DNA of 64,000 bases from Polytrichum commune (GCA_950295325.1 OX485805.1:23363501-23427500); one strand, 5' to 3'. Shown: positions 24,601-36,985, numbered from the stretch's first letter. Numbers and translations are program-made. The notes: a model not told the origin generated them from the letters alone.

Positions 24601-25813
24601 GGTGGACCTATAGATACTCAGTTTTTCCTATTGATAATTAACCAGATCAAAGGACCTTCGGCGACCCATGCATCGAAAAAAGAAAAAAAGTACATTGAGG
24701 ACTCATCGACATGGAAGATACATGGACAAAAATATGAACCTAAGAATGCCTAGAATTTATATTCTCTATAAGTACACGTGACGATGTTCTCTATCCATAT
24801 GAGGATGTGTCGATATATTATCAATCCCTTATTGTTTGGTTCTGGATTGATGCAGGGAGCGTTCCAGGATTTTATTCCACCAATTCTTCATTTCTTGAAG
24901 ATACTGCATAAGGGAAAAGTGGAAGGCACTTGACATGGCATTAAATGGGAAATACTTAAAGATGGAAGCTATGATACGAAGCTCTAAGAGAATCAGTGAT
25001 GCGCGATGGAAGACAATTCGGAGATGTTACCTGAATCTCCTCAAGTCGACGTTCCTCTTCAACCGGCGGCCGATCTTCCGTGACCAAAAAACACCTCGGC
25101 TGAACACAAGTGGAATTGTACTTCATGTGCAAAGTTATGGGCCTCCGTGTCTTAGTGCCTCCGCCCACATGATTGAACTGGAAACCCATCAACGCCTCAA
25201 GAAGTGCACTCTTGCCATCCGACTGATGACCAACAACTAAAATAGCCGGTGAGTCGAATGGCTTATGAAATCCCTGCGCTAAACTATGCAGATCGTTATA
25301 AGCCTCATAGAGCTTCTCATTCCTGGATGCTGGGAATATGTGAGCACTCATATGATCCACATGATCATGTCTACTTGAATCTTCAAGCCCTTCTTTCACC
25401 TCTCTTTGAACCATATTTATGATCCCTCCTCCCTTGCTCTTAGGACTCTGTGAACTTTGTAATGGTGGATGCAACTTCGGAGGGTTATATGGGAGCTCTG
25501 AGGGTTTGTGGGGATTCTGTTTGGAGGGAGAACTAGAGATGTGTGAAGAAGATGTGTTGTTGGAGGATAAAGGAGAAGGTAAAATGCATGGAGGGGGGCA
25601 TGTGGATTCGACATTACAGGTGGTTTGGGAGCGTGGGCTCCAAGATTTCGGTGATTCCATTCTTGAGGAAAGCTCTTTCAAAGAAAGCCAGGAGGCGTCG
25701 CTGGCGGGAGGTGGAGGGATCGCTTGAGATGCTATCCACTGAGTGGCGCCACCTGCTCTTGCATCTTTTGTATTACGATGAGGTACACCATTCATCATCA
25801 CTGACCCTGCCAT
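18662..25813 (-). CDS. ARC5: Plastid-division dynamin-like GTPase ARC5/DRP5B
   Basis: DRP5B is a cytosolic dynamin that assembles on the outer envelope and drives plastid (and peroxisome) division. Eighteen exons, 5' to 3': 25813-25031, 24206-24042, 23808-23692, 23513-23292, 22991-22858, 22627-22535, 22293-22230, 21950-21902, 21617-21535, 21325-21168, 20970-20910, 20730-20668, 20337-20237, 20089-20032, 19782-19453, 19278-19168, 18964-18911 and 18760-18662. All junctions are GT-AG, and the total of 2745 nt gives 914 residues in frame. GTPase motifs are present: GHQSDGKS (195-202), GGGTKTRRP (217-225), DTPG (299-302) and TKLD (368-371). Later blocks such as TNYIRTACVIA, EDLKSMTRYVTWSLHNK and TTLWNRKLAP match ARC5. 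Residues 1-133 are Pro/Ser-rich. Starting at Met134 (25414) gives 781 residues, close to Arabidopsis ARC5 (777), so the first start may be too early. No disabling change was seen. Confidence 0.93.
24214..24975. repeat. Imperfect tandem duplication in ARC5 intron 1
   Basis: The stretch 24235-24605 and 24655-24975 share ordered blocks: 'aaaggacctt', 'gaacctaagaatgc', 'tggattgatg', 'agcgtttccagg.tttattcca', 'ttcttgaa', 'gacatg..attaaatgg' and 'gatggaagctatg'. The first copy contains a 114-codon chance frame. The duplication accounts for much of the 824-bp intron. Confidence 0.6.
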
Positions 25814-26399
25814 AACTCGAATGTGTTCGGTGAAAATCTATTTCCCGAAACTGTTGAAGCAAGAATGTAGTAGGGTGGTGATGGAATGTGCTACTTATCA
25901 GATAGCCTTTCTGAAGACTGAAGAAACTAGCGGAAGCATACGCCTTCGGTTTTGATGAGTTAAATTATATCCTCGAAGAATTTAAGACTGATCACGGATA
26001 CATGCGAATGAGTCAATCAAGAACTTCACAAATATTAAACTACTCAAAAAAGAAAGCAGCTCAAGAAATTTTGTCAGCTGCCATTGAAGAGGATGTCGCA
26101 CTTCAAAGCTCTTGTTAATCTAGTTCTCGGAAAACTGAAATCGGTCTCCGAACAGATTGCAATCCGTCTGCTCGTCTCTGAAAGTTGTCCAAGAAAACAG
26201 AAACCCACTACTCCAACACAGATAAGTTACTCCAGTCCGCCTGGAGAAAATATCTTAGTTCAAATGGACCAAAAGACAATCGATCCCGGGCATTGTCGCT
26301 GCATTCATAGCCATAACCAAATTGGCGTCTCCACCAACTGAAGCACGAAAACCAACACGAAAATCAAAGTCGGAACATATAGCCTAAAATGGGAAGCAG

Positions 26400-27135
26400 G
26401 ACTTCAACCTCTTTGGAATCACATGACCCACATTTCAAATTCTCCTGCACTTCAAGACTGGACTGCATAAACCTACAAAATCCCACAGAAACCCACAACT
26501 CTCGTTTACTGCGCCTCGATCCTGGGGACTGATTAAGCTGGAAAGAAAATTCGCACAGAAATCCAGAAACCCAGAAGTCCCAATTCCCTCACAAAAAAGA
26601 AATGCAGCTAATTATAATACAAAGATGACAAAGAAAATCACATACATCTCCGATTCTGTGCACCTCAATCCTGGGACTAAGCTGGACATCAAACTCACAC
26701 AGACATACAGACACCCAGAACTGCAAATTCCTCACAACAAAGAATGAATGCAGCTGCTAACACATGACATAGATGAGAAAGAAAATCACATGATCCACAT
26801 CTCCAATATCGATTCTCTGCACTTCAATCTTGGGGCTAAGGTGGTTCAAAGCTAACTCACACTTGTACACAGAAACCCAGGACTCCAAATTCCTCACAAC
26901 AAAGGGATGCGGACGCTAAATCAAAGGTGGGACGCAAAATCACACAACCCCGCACATCCCAAATTCTCTGCACTTCAAGACCGGGGCTATGTAACTTGGG
27001 ACAGCAAATCCACACAGAACTCGAATTTCTTACAGTGAAGAAGGAATACAGCTGCTTACACGAAGATGATGAGACAGAAAATCACCTAACTTAACCCACA
27101 CCTCAAATTCTGTGCACTTGAGAACTCATGGGTCT
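26400..27135. repeat. ~150-bp imperfect tandem repeat upstream of ARC5
   Basis: The phrase 'ctctgcacttcaa.cctggggct' recurs near 26443, 26511, 26658, 26816, 26967 and 27112. From the second occurrence on, spacing is 145-158 bp. Each unit also holds 'cacacagaaacccag.actcc', 'ttcctcacaacaaag' and 'gaaaatcaca'. It lies about 0.6 kb 5' of the longest ARC5 start, in the likely promoter or 5' leader. Purine bias (CCCAG/AAAG) is clear. No frame runs through it. Confidence 0.75.
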
Positions 27136-27324
27136 GCGCCAGTAGATTTCGTGCATATAACTCCAGACTGGGGGTGCTGGTGACTGTAGGCTGCAAGGGA
27201 ATAATGGCAGGTATGTACATAGCTGAATTTGCACACAAGAGAAGCAATGGCAGCAGAGATCTGGGAGGCAATCAGGTAAATGGTGATGATGGCTGGCCTG
27301 CCTGCCTGCCTGCAACGAAGTACT

Positions 27325-28650
27325 TGGGTCAAGAACACGACACAGGGTGCCGATCAATGATGGTGCTGTTCGTTGCAAGATGCCACCATGCAATGCTTCC
27401 AGTTCAAACAACCCCAGGATTCAGGAACCTACCCTCCGCCACGTAGGATATTTATTGAGCCACCCAACCCGGTCGCGACACGTGGTGGTCATTCATTGGA
27501 CCGTGCTTTGCGACACAGCTCTTGGTACAATAAAAATGGCTATAGCGTTCATGATAAATTCAAATTTTGTGGTCTTCGCAACGGTAAATGATTACTTTTT
27601 TTCTCTCACTAAGAGTGAGTTTCCATGTAGTTTGCTCGCCCACCATATTTAAGTGTGAGTAAGGACAAACCTGTCCAAATGTAGATTGAATCTGGTGGGG
27701 TAGGGTTCGTATGTGCCAACTAGCTACTCTCATTTTCTCAAATTTGGGCCCACTTACTAACCTCTTCCTCCTGGTTACCAAGAATGGAATTCTACACCAA
27801 CATTAATTCTCTTGAGTCTTTAACCTGTCTTAATCCTTCGGTGACCGGCACTTGTAGGTAAGAGATTCTTTAGTGAACGCATGGAAGTCTAGCAGCCCGT
27901 GTCCACTGCCCTCCACATTCTAGCGGGCCGCCAAAATATGATTGGATGGTGGCTTGTGGTCAACTACATGCGAACACCTCCGGCCCACTACTATCTAAAA
28001 TCTAGTGGGCAAGCGGCCTACATGGAAACTCAGCCTAAGCCACTTCTCCAAGGATACGAAACTCACGTTGACTATGAGATGGTTAGCAAATCCAAATCGA
28101 GGCGATAGGCACTTTCCTTCATATTTTTGGAGCTCATATGAATATCTTATTTATAATCAAAGTGAAGAAAAAAAAGATGCTCATTAAATGCTTACACAAG
28201 TCCCCCAATCATGTTGACTACTCAACGTAAGAATGGTTAACATACTTTGAACACACAGTCCAATCTTTGTTGGACACATATTGTTTGGTGTTTCTTCTTG
28301 GAACCACACCTAACTGCATACCAATCAAATATAGGTGTCTTATTGAGGTAAGTAACCGAATTAGGCACGTGTACTTTAACTTCTTTTTTGAGCTTGGGCT
28401 TGGATCAAGAACAAGACACCAGGTGCTGATCAATGATGATGCTGTTTGTTGCAAGATGCTACCATGCAATATCTCCAGTTCAAAAAACCCCAAGAACCCA
28501 CCCCTCCGCCACGTAGGATGCTGTGCTGGCCCACCCAATCTGGAGGTGACACATGCACTCACTCATTGACCTATATGTAGCCCACATAACTCTTGGTGCA
28601 ATGGAATGTAAGCATTCTTGATGGATTTGAGTTTCTTGGTGTTTGCAACA
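27325..28650. repeat. Segmental duplication flanking an R1 insertion
   Basis: 27325-27582 and 28390-28650 are direct copies, about 75-80% alike by eye. Shared blocks include 'tcaagaaca.gacac', 'gatcaatgatg.tgctgtt.gttgcaagatgc', 'ccctccgccacgtaggat' and 'gcccacccaa.c'. Between them lies a copy of repeat R1 (27990-28350). Confidence 0.75.
27990..28350 (+). repeat. Dispersed repeat family R1, copy 2
   Basis: Collinear with the copy at 31600-31990, from 'cacttctcc' and 'gaaac' through 'tagcaa.tccaaatcgaggc' to 'aaatataggtgtct'. At the site where other copies have long C-runs this one reads 'gtcccccaatc', showing that the homopolymers arose within the repeat. Confidence 0.7.
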
Positions 28651-30039
28651 AGGGTTCCCGGCAATTATGTGCGTGTTTCTTGAAAATGTGATAGGTTCTT
28701 GTGTCTTGAATCATCTCTTTCCTTGCCATGGGAAGTTAGTGTCTCTCTTTCTTCCGGAGAGAGGCGGTTATTGCATGGCTACGTGGCAAGGAGTCATTGG
28801 TGTCTATGTAAACTCATCTATTGGAAAGGTGAAAATGCAGCAAATTATTTTGTAGTCTAGAAATGGTTAATCTCGGATGATTCAAGTCCCAAAATGGCTT
28901 CAAAGATTTTGAATCAGTCGGTAGGGTCTAGTTGGTATGAAGCAACCCTCAACCTTGTGAGGGGTTTGTTTTTTTGTGTAACCCCTTCATCCATGATTAA
29001 TGAGTGTACATAAATGTCACAAAGTCCAAGCATTGTTGCATACGAGAGAGAGAGAGAGAGAGAGAGAGAACAACTCCCTTTATTTTGGAGGCTAGGGATT
29101 CTTGGTGTCTACGTAAACTCATCCACTAGGAAGGTGAAACTGCAACAAACTCTTCTATAGCCTTTAAATGGTTATTGTACAGAAACTTGACTCTGAAAAT
29201 GGCATTAGAAACCACGAATTAGTCTTGAGGGGTCTATTTGGTAGGAAATAGTGTTGGGCTTTGTGGCATCTAAGTATAGTCATGGTGCAAGAGAGTTGTT
29301 GCATATTTAGTATGCCTCATTTGTTCATGTTGCCTTCTATAGGTGTTTGGTTACCATAATCGACTTATGTGACTATGTTTTGCGAGATTGGTTCAAAATT
29401 TTGGAAGCTAATTTTGGTGTCATATCCCGGGTGTTGGACTTCTTCATTGGAAACCTAAATGACGTGCATGCGTCATTATGAAATTAAACCCCCTATATAC
29501 AAGAATAATTTGTCGAGTTATCGTCATATTATCAAGTTGTCATCTTCTCATTAATATGAAAAATGACGTAAAGTTGTCATGTTATTGAGGGAATATGAAA
29601 ACATAAGTAATATGAGCTTAAAAATATATACAACGAGTCTAAGCAATGTAGATGGTATAAAATAATAACTTATATAACTCCAAACAATTACAAATATTCT
29701 CAAGAACTCTTAAAATAAGAGTCCAAAGATCTTTGGTGTTGTCTACCCAAGTTAGCAACTCTCATCTTATTTAAATTCCCATCTAACTTTTGGAAACTAA
29801 TAATTTCATTAACACCAAAATATAAAGAGTTCTCTAATAAGAAACTAGACAACAATGATGCATGACGTTTAACATCAAGATACTGGTGATATTATATCAC
29901 CCGTGTACAAGGCAACATACTAGGCATGAGGCCACTCTCACCCTCACCATGTCCATTCTACACTAGTAACCCTAATTACCATTACCATTAAGTTCCCAAC
30001 AATAAGTGAAGTTTCCAAGTGGTTCCCAAGTAAGGTTTC
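28651..30039. other. No gene seen
   Basis: AT-rich sequence with a (GA)n tract at about 29044-29069. A degenerate pair of blocks ('tgtctatgtaaactcatc.a.t.ggaaaggtgaaa.tgca' near 28800 and 29107) shows another local duplication. No frame of note. Confidence 0.5.
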
Positions 30040-30283
30040 TACTATGGCCGGCTTTGACCGTTTTGTGAAGTAGTCTAGTGGACTTCTCCTCTTGGTGAAG
30101 TTGTCCAATACACTTCTCCTCTAGGTGGTTACATTATGGCCCGACAAGACTTCTTAAGGCATTATTTTAATGTCTTTTCATCTTCTCCGGCATACCACCC
30201 CTCGCCTCAAACAACCATGTCTTGGGCAAAAATTCTTGACCGACCGGTGCACTTCTCCACCGTAGTGTAAAGCGGCCCTTATT
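30040..30283 (-). mobile_element. Truncated relative of the 8.2-kb PIF/Harbinger-like element
   Basis: Reverse-complemented, it starts GGGCCGCTTTACACTACGG and follows 8211-8440 through 'ggtggagaag', 'ccggtcggtcaagaat', 'ccaagacatggtt' and 'cttaagaagtcttg'. The left part breaks off near 30040 ('actatggccggctttgacc'). The far inverted end is rearranged or lost. Confidence 0.7.
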
Positions 30284-31089
30284 CCTGAAACACACATTGT
30301 TTTGTCATGTCTCAAAACTAGTGAAGGCTAAATTTTTTACTCATTGATACTAAATTCATGAAAACATGTCATTTATCTTATGTTTCAAGAAAACTAGTGC
30401 ATGCTCTAAGGTGCTTGTAGAGTGATCCACATCACATTTCCTTTCCAACCAACACCAATAATCAAACTTCCTGAAGCCCGTGAGTATACTCAATTACTAT
30501 CAAATTTTGCAGTGGAACAGATGTGATGAACATGCAATCTTTTATGGATAAATTGAACAAGATGCCAACTGTCAACATCAAAAAACATCAGTAGAAGACA
30601 ATAAACTCTTACTTTTGAAGTGTGTGATATAATGAAGACATCATCATGAAACTATTTTTTTTTAACTCCATAGTGTATGACATTGTGAGCATGTGTCTTT
30701 GACAAAAAAATTATTTCATACATTTGTATCTTCATTGTGTATACAAATGACATTTTACATTGAGTCATGTTATTTCCTTGAAAAACCTCAATAGTATGAC
30801 ATTTGAGGCTAAAATGCCATATTTTGCAGAAGATGACATTCGGATAATACGAGACAATCTTGCGCGACCAAAAGAGTCATATTCAAGGGGGGAGAACATT
30901 AGAAAGGAAATGTGATGTTGAATCAAACCGACACCAATGATCAAACCAACATCACATTTCCTTTCCAATGATCAAACCAACACATCAATAATTTCCTTTC
31001 CTGCCATTGCACATATTCTTCAATAGGTTTTTTTTCACTTCCAAGATTCAAAGAGGTAATGAGATTTGCCAATTCATTTGCTGCTTCTT

Positions 31090-31580
31090 TCATTTTGGAT
31101 TTCTCACATTAATCATCCATGGCAAATTTGACACACTCCAATCTGCAAGTAGAATCTTAAACATCCTCCAACTATTTCGTGTGATTTGGGATTCAACTCT
31201 CTCCACACTTGAGAACACCACATAATAGCGTGCCTTACACTAGGCATTATTTTCCTCAAGTCTTGGTGAGTCGTAGAAGAATCAAACTAAGAGCAAACCC
31301 ATTCCAAAAGTTTCTTGTTATATTGAACTTTGAATGAAAGCAAGTATTCCTTGAACCAAGGGTTGTACCATACTTGTGACATTAGGTGGTAAGAAGGCAA
31401 TAATAATATTGTGCAACTGCAAGATTGAAAAACCAAATGATTCACCCCTACCAACATGGTGAAGGGAATGAATAGCATAATTGTCCATAACTAAACGTAC
31501 CTTCCACTTTTGAGATTTGAAAGGTACATCGAGGCTCACCATCCCACTCTCAAATACATTTGATGTCATGTCCATTCTTC
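31090..31580 (-). pseudogene. pogo/Tigger-like (DDE_1) transposase remnant
   Basis: The minus-strand frame holds LVMDNYAIH, then 'AFLPPNVTSMVQPL', the hallmark stretch of DDE_1 (CENP-B/jerky/pogo) transposases. There the usual QPMDQG reads QPLVQG, so the third catalytic aspartate is lost. A frame switch near 31330 leads to QYNKKLLEW. Further on, a MWCSQVWRELNPKSHEI-like stretch resembles the helix that follows the catalytic core. The frame is broken and the N-terminal half is not recognisable. The element is dead. Confidence 0.7.
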
Positions 31581-31599
31581 AAATAAGTTGACCATGTAA

Positions 31600-31990
31600 G
31601 GTAATAATGTAGATGGGTCTTAAATGGTTACTTATTCTTACTAGCCCACTTCTCCTAGTACACGAAACATGCAATTACTACAAGATGATTAGTAACTCCA
31701 AATCGAGGCCGCAAGCACTTTGGTCATAATTTTTGGAGCTTGCGTGAATGTCTTGTTCATTATCAAAGTGAAAATTCTCATGCTCATTAAATGGTCATCA
31801 TAGCCCAACCCCCCCCCCCCCCACACACACACACACACAATTATATTGAATATTGAACTTAGAATGGATATCATATTTTGAGCACACAAGCCAATCTCTT
31901 TTAGACACATGTCTTATTTATATCCATTTTTGGCATCAAACCAAACCACATACCACTCAAATATAGGTGTCCTAATAAGAAAAGCAACCC
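31600..31990 (+). repeat. Dispersed repeat family R1, copy 3
   Basis: Collinear with the copies at 16.7 and 28.0 kb. At about 31808-31840 the 'cccaa' of the family has become a C-run followed by (AC)n. Confidence 0.7.
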
Positions 31991-33979
31991 AATATGGGTA
32001 ACTTATTGGGCACCTCTAAAGTCAACCACCTATCGTCTGTCACTCTCATTTCTTGATGAGTTATGTATGTACATTGTTTTATTTCATATCTTTTGGCCCA
32101 TAACATTACTCAGCTGGTGAGATGTGTTCATGGGCCCATCAGTTGATTCGAGAATAGAAACTCCGAATGATGGAAATCCAATACTTCATATTAAATATGA
32201 AGTCAAGGCAACTGAACACAACTCATTAGTTGAGTTATGTAATGCCCTTTTAAAAAATACGTGGCTTAAATTGTTGAGTGTGGTCTTCACCAATTTTTAA
32301 ATCTCTACCGACTACATTTCTATTCCAAGAAAAGAAAAAAGTGTTGTTGATGGCATTGAGACGATGCTATAGAGAGGCGTGCCTACATTCGTGAGTGGTT
32401 GGAAGACTCTGGATTTTTGGAGATTGTTTCCTTGAGAATGTAGGACTCGAAATCCTCACAAGACTTAACGAAATGCTTTGTGAGGTTTGACTCCACATAT
32501 GGATCGACTACACTTTTTTTTTGTCCAATAAGTGTGGGTTACCATTCAGAGTTACGTGTTGCTATGGCTTTTGCCGCCATTATCGCTTTTTACCGACTAA
32601 GTTATATCATAAGTTTTTAGTGTGCATACGAAGAACTAATGTTATTTGGGTAAAAATGATACTTTCAGTAAAATATCACAGCAATGCATACCAAATGGTA
32701 ACCTGGAGTAATTAGACAAAAAAGTGTAGCGTTGTTCATTTTTATGTAGATGTAGATGTAGATGTAAATGATATTTAAATAAAATTGGACTTAGTTCAAG
32801 TCCATAATTATACCATGTTGAATTCTAACGTAGGATCCTCCAGTAGAATTATGTGATAGGATCCTACGATAGAATATGCAAAGCCAATTATGATTGTACA
32901 ATAGTAGTAGTTGTGTTTATATTCTCATTATTTATCATATAGTTACATAGACTTAACATCAAAAAAATAGATATATGATTAAAGGTAGGTTGACATAATA
33001 TTCCAGATCATCCTTAGTCATCGCAAAAGATTATGAATTTAACATGAACTTGCAAGACTATGTACTAAGAAGAACTTGGTCTATGCCCTCAATAAAATTT
33101 TCGGACCTCATAGAAGATGCACTTATTTCGAATTGTGTCCAACTAGAGAAGGTTGGTGCATCAAACAAAGTACCACCCTCAAACATAACTTTGTGAGCTG
33201 AAAATTACGTGCAAAAGAGTTGAAGGAAATTTAGCAAGCCTTTTCAAGAAGTGAGGAGGTTTGAAAGAAAAAGTTGCACTAGGAACAAGTTTCAGAGCTT
33301 GATTGTGCATAGAAGAAAACCTCTTTCAGCGTTGTGTTAAAATAGGATAACTTAGACAATCAAACATAATAATCCCCTCCCCCTCCCCCCCCCCCCCCCC
33401 CCCCCACAAACACACACACACACACACATACACAAATTGCAATCTAAAGTTATCATATAAAAGATACAATAGGACTACTAGGGCTTCATATCTCAACTTT
33501 TACATATCCCACATGGATCGTGAACACCTCACCAGGGGGAGGGGGGAGGGGGGGGGGCGAGATTATATACTAAATCTTGCGAGCTGTATAATTTGAGATG
33601 TGAACACCTTATATATGGTTGTTGATTGATATCTTGATACACTTTCAGTCCCATTAACCTTATCCTGGACTTTTAGAATCATTTCCATTTCATTTCATTT
33701 GGATATTTATGAACAAGCCGATATATATTGAGACAAAGTCACAAGGGGAGTTTTTTTTTTTTAAATTCATTAAATTTTTTATTGTTTTGCAGATGAGGCA
33801 CCGACTTTTTGGCAATTTAAAAAACAATCTTCCGGCATAGCTGTGCTGGACCGGGTTATCTGTGTACGGTATTCCCCTTCCCAAGCTTGTGTTTGTACAG
33901 ACACTAAAAAATTGGGTACTATATATGTACCAAACACCAGGAAATTTGGGTACTATGCAAAATTTGGGTACCATGTTTG
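31991..33979. other. No gene seen; C- and G-runs
   Basis: AT-rich sequence with a C-run followed by (CA)n (about 33375-33428) and a G-rich stretch (33536-33558). 'tttccatttcatttcattt' near 33685 resembles the (ATTTC)n tail of a LINE copy at 50.1 kb. Confidence 0.5.
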
Positions 33980-36900
33980 TACAGACACTGAGAATTGGTT
34001 ATTGTGTATGATTATGATGAATTTCAAGTGGAAGAAATCATCTTCTTCTATGGTAAAATGGCCACTCTTGGTTGGGACCCTGATCGTTGGCGTTGGGTTG
34101 AAGGGTATCACTTTCTTAACTTTACCATGAAATTTGGAAGAGACTATGTGTAAAACCAATTTTTTGGCCATCGCCTGTCTGAATAAGGCTATTAGCCTAT
34201 TTTGATGATTTTTATCTGGCGATTGGCAGTTGGACTTCATTTGGAGTCGATGAAGGGGGCGATTGCCGTTCAGAAGTGGTTACGACGGCTAACCGACTCG
34301 TCACCTCCCTTGTCGATAAGGAGGAGCCGGCCATCAACAAACACATGCTATTTGCACACAGTAAAGATCTTACATAGTCTCAATCCTAGCGTAGAGTAAG
34401 CGATAGTCTTAGAAGGCGAATTACTCAGTGATTGAGTGTCGTCGTAGATGTATCCTAGAGCGAGAGGCTCAGAGGGATTGGCCATAGGCAGAGAGTCGAA
34501 ACACTCAAATATAGTAGTGTCTGTGAACTTTGAAACAATAAAGATTGGAAGCATTTATGAGTATTGATTTGATTGTCACTAGAGAGGAAGTAATCCATGA
34601 CATTGTATGTCTGTGTATGAAATGTGGAATCTGTGAAGTGAGTTCGTCAGTAGCATTGTCCGAGTGAGGCAAGTAGTCTGGCAGAGTGATGTTATATCAA
34701 GATCAGGCAAATAGGATGATAGCAGTTTGTATGGGAATATGTCAAAGTAGATTAAGGGCGAATAGGCAGAGAGGAGTGAGAGGGCGATAGGCCAAAGTGT
34801 AACAACCGACGAGAGTAGTCAGACAGGCTGAGTAGATGAAGGGCCATGAGCAATGTGAAGCCACATTCTGAGAGGGCTATTGGCCAAGCTACACTCGCCA
34901 ATAAGGGAGTGGAAAGATTGAGAGACCGAGAGACGCGTGTTTGAGAGTGTTGCTATGATGGAGCCAGTACGTGGCAAAGTATTCTTATCCTGAAGGGGTG
35001 TTGACGAAAGACATGAGCCTGTCGGAAAGAAGGCAGGATCTTGATGAACTCAGTCGGAGAGGCTGAGTAGGCAATAAGCTTAGTCTTGAGCGATTAGCCG
35101 AGAGCAGCGAATGCTGGCAATTAGCTAAGAAGGACGAGAGCCATAATCTTGGGAGAGGGTCGAGAGAACTCTCAGGGAGCTTAGTAGCCAGCCGAGAAGG
35201 CAATAGCCGTTACAGAGAGATGGACAGAGAGTAAAGAGAGGGGCTATCGCCTGGCCAAGTGCTCTTATTTTACTGGCCATTAGCCGAGAGAGCAGAGAGA
35301 GAGGTTAAGAGAGAGAGAGAGTTGGGCTAGAGCCAACGATGGACATGGAAGGACTAGAGGCAGGCTATAGGCTGTCAAGACATTACCTTCCTGAGAAGGA
35401 GATATTACCGTATTGGAGTAAGACTTTACCATCCACATGACATAATTACTTTAAAACAGACTAAAGCCTTAAAGAAAGAATATAGCCTAGTTGTTGATGT
35501 ATTGAATTTCATATTAACAAGTGGATAATTGCCTGAGATGAGTCACCAGATGGTTGAAGATGGAGGTGGTGACTTGAGTATGTGAAGACATGCATGATGG
35601 TTGTAAGTTGAATTAAAAAGGAATTAAAAATAATTGAATTACCGCAATTGTGATTTATGTTGAGCAAAGACGATGCAGTTACCAAAAGACATTACCCCGG
35701 ACTTCGGTCCTGACAAATTGCAAGGACAACTTGCCAAGCTTTTGAGCTTCACGACTGAAATAGGTCAAGACGTAGAGTGACAGAAAATTCCCTGAAGATA
35801 GGACGGAATCACTCACGACTGAGGAAGCACAAAGGAACCATAAGAGTGGAGGGTAAGCGGAAGAATGAATGAAAGAAAAAAAACCCTAAGATGTTATTTT
35901 GAGCCTTAATCCAATGTGACATTAACCCTTATAGACACTATCTCAGTCTTCCTGGAGACATAGTTCCCTGGGTTTTGTTGTTTTGAGCCATAACAAAAAC
36001 TTACTACACTATGTTATCAACAGGACTGTGGGGACCACACGTGTTGCGGACAAGTGGCAAGGCTTCTCCTGGGGAAGTATGAGTTCTATTGGTCTCAGGT
36101 CTGGCAAGGAAGCTACATTCATGTGGTTCATTTGGCATAAAGTAGTGGCGATTAATGAATGGAGGGCTTACATCGCACCGGCCTCCATCTCCAAACAATG
36201 TAGTTTCTGCCTCCCAAACACGAGCGAATCACTTAGACATAAGTTTCGGGATTGCATTCAAGCTAGGAGGGCTTGGAGATGAGCCACGTTCATCATGCAT
36301 GAGCTTTGTGGGGTTAGAACCGGTAACTATGATAGCTTCCATTGGAAACAAGCTTTGCCTGGGGTAGGGATTCCTAAGAAATTTGGCAAAAATATCAAAA
36401 TTTGGCACCTTCTTTGCGGTATTACACTTTGGACCATTTGGATTGAATGCAACGACAAAGTGTTCAATCATGAACAATGACACGAGCCTAAGGTCAAACA
36501 TCGTATTTGGGAATGAAGTCATCATTTGCGCCAAGATGGCATGGGAACAACTCTAATATTTTGTTTCCAACATGAGTTGAAAAGAGCCAAGTAAATTAAT
36601 ACTAGCAGCTTCTCCACTGTGGCTATGCTCCAAGGCTTCGACCAAACATGGGGTGGTAGGATTGTCCTATGTAGGAGGAACAATTTGAATGTCGTGTGGA
36701 ATTGGAAGCGACAACGTAGTTAGTTACGTAATTCAACTCTTTGTTGGGCAATATGGTGGCATGGGGGTCGTCCTTGGCAGGTGGGGTGGGGGTTGTCCTT
36801 GGCTAGGTGGGTCCAGGGGGTTGTTTGTGGTAGGGTTTTGTTGGTGTTACTTTTTACATGGCAGTATTTCGCATCCGAGGGGCCCTGCCTCCCCTCATGG

Positions 36901-36985
36901 TGGGCGCGTTTTCTTTGTTTTTTAATGCATTTGGCGTTGGCTTGGTTGGCCTCCTGTCTCAAAAAGAAAAGAGAAAAAAATGGAA
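33980..36985 (+). mobile_element. LINE ORF2 C-terminal remnant, split by a solo LTR
   Basis: The left piece (33980-34148) encodes WDPDRWRW...TMKFGRDY. The right piece (36009-36985) continues in frame VINRTVGTTRVADKWQGFSW, then holds a reverse-transcriptase zinc-binding (zf-RVT) region with CSFC...LRHKFRDC and TLWTIWIECNDKVFNHEQ. It ends in a tail with 'ttggcgttggcttggttggcc' and an A-rich end. Removing the LTR and one CTATG restores a continuous frame across the junction. Several frame breaks further on show that the LINE is dead. Relatives are at 40.4-42.5 kb and 11.75 kb. Confidence 0.75.
34149..36008. mobile_element. Solo LTR with perfect 5-bp target duplication
   Basis: Starts TGTAAAACC and ends TTACTACA, so the ends are TGTA...TACA. 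It is flanked by CTATG on both sides (34144-34148 and 36009-36013). The 1860-bp interior has no coding sequence, is rich in GAGAG and 'gccgagag' motifs, and shows no second terminal copy. This fits a solo LTR left by recombination. A non-coding LTR element with very short LTRs is less likely. It interrupts a LINE at a point where the reading frame rejoins exactly. Confidence 0.82.

Noticed and set aside
24409-24753. 114-codon plus-strand frame as a nested gene
   Set aside because: It lies within the imperfect duplication in ARC5 intron 1 and has no motif.
25419-25815. Two plus-strand frames of 90-102 codons opposite ARC5 exon 1
   Set aside because: They are antisense shadows of the Pro/Ser-rich coding stretch. 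Their Gly/Glu-rich content mirrors it.
26400-27135. CRISPR-like array
   Set aside because: Units are about 150 bp and diverged throughout, without short exact repeats and unique spacers, and the genome is a plant.
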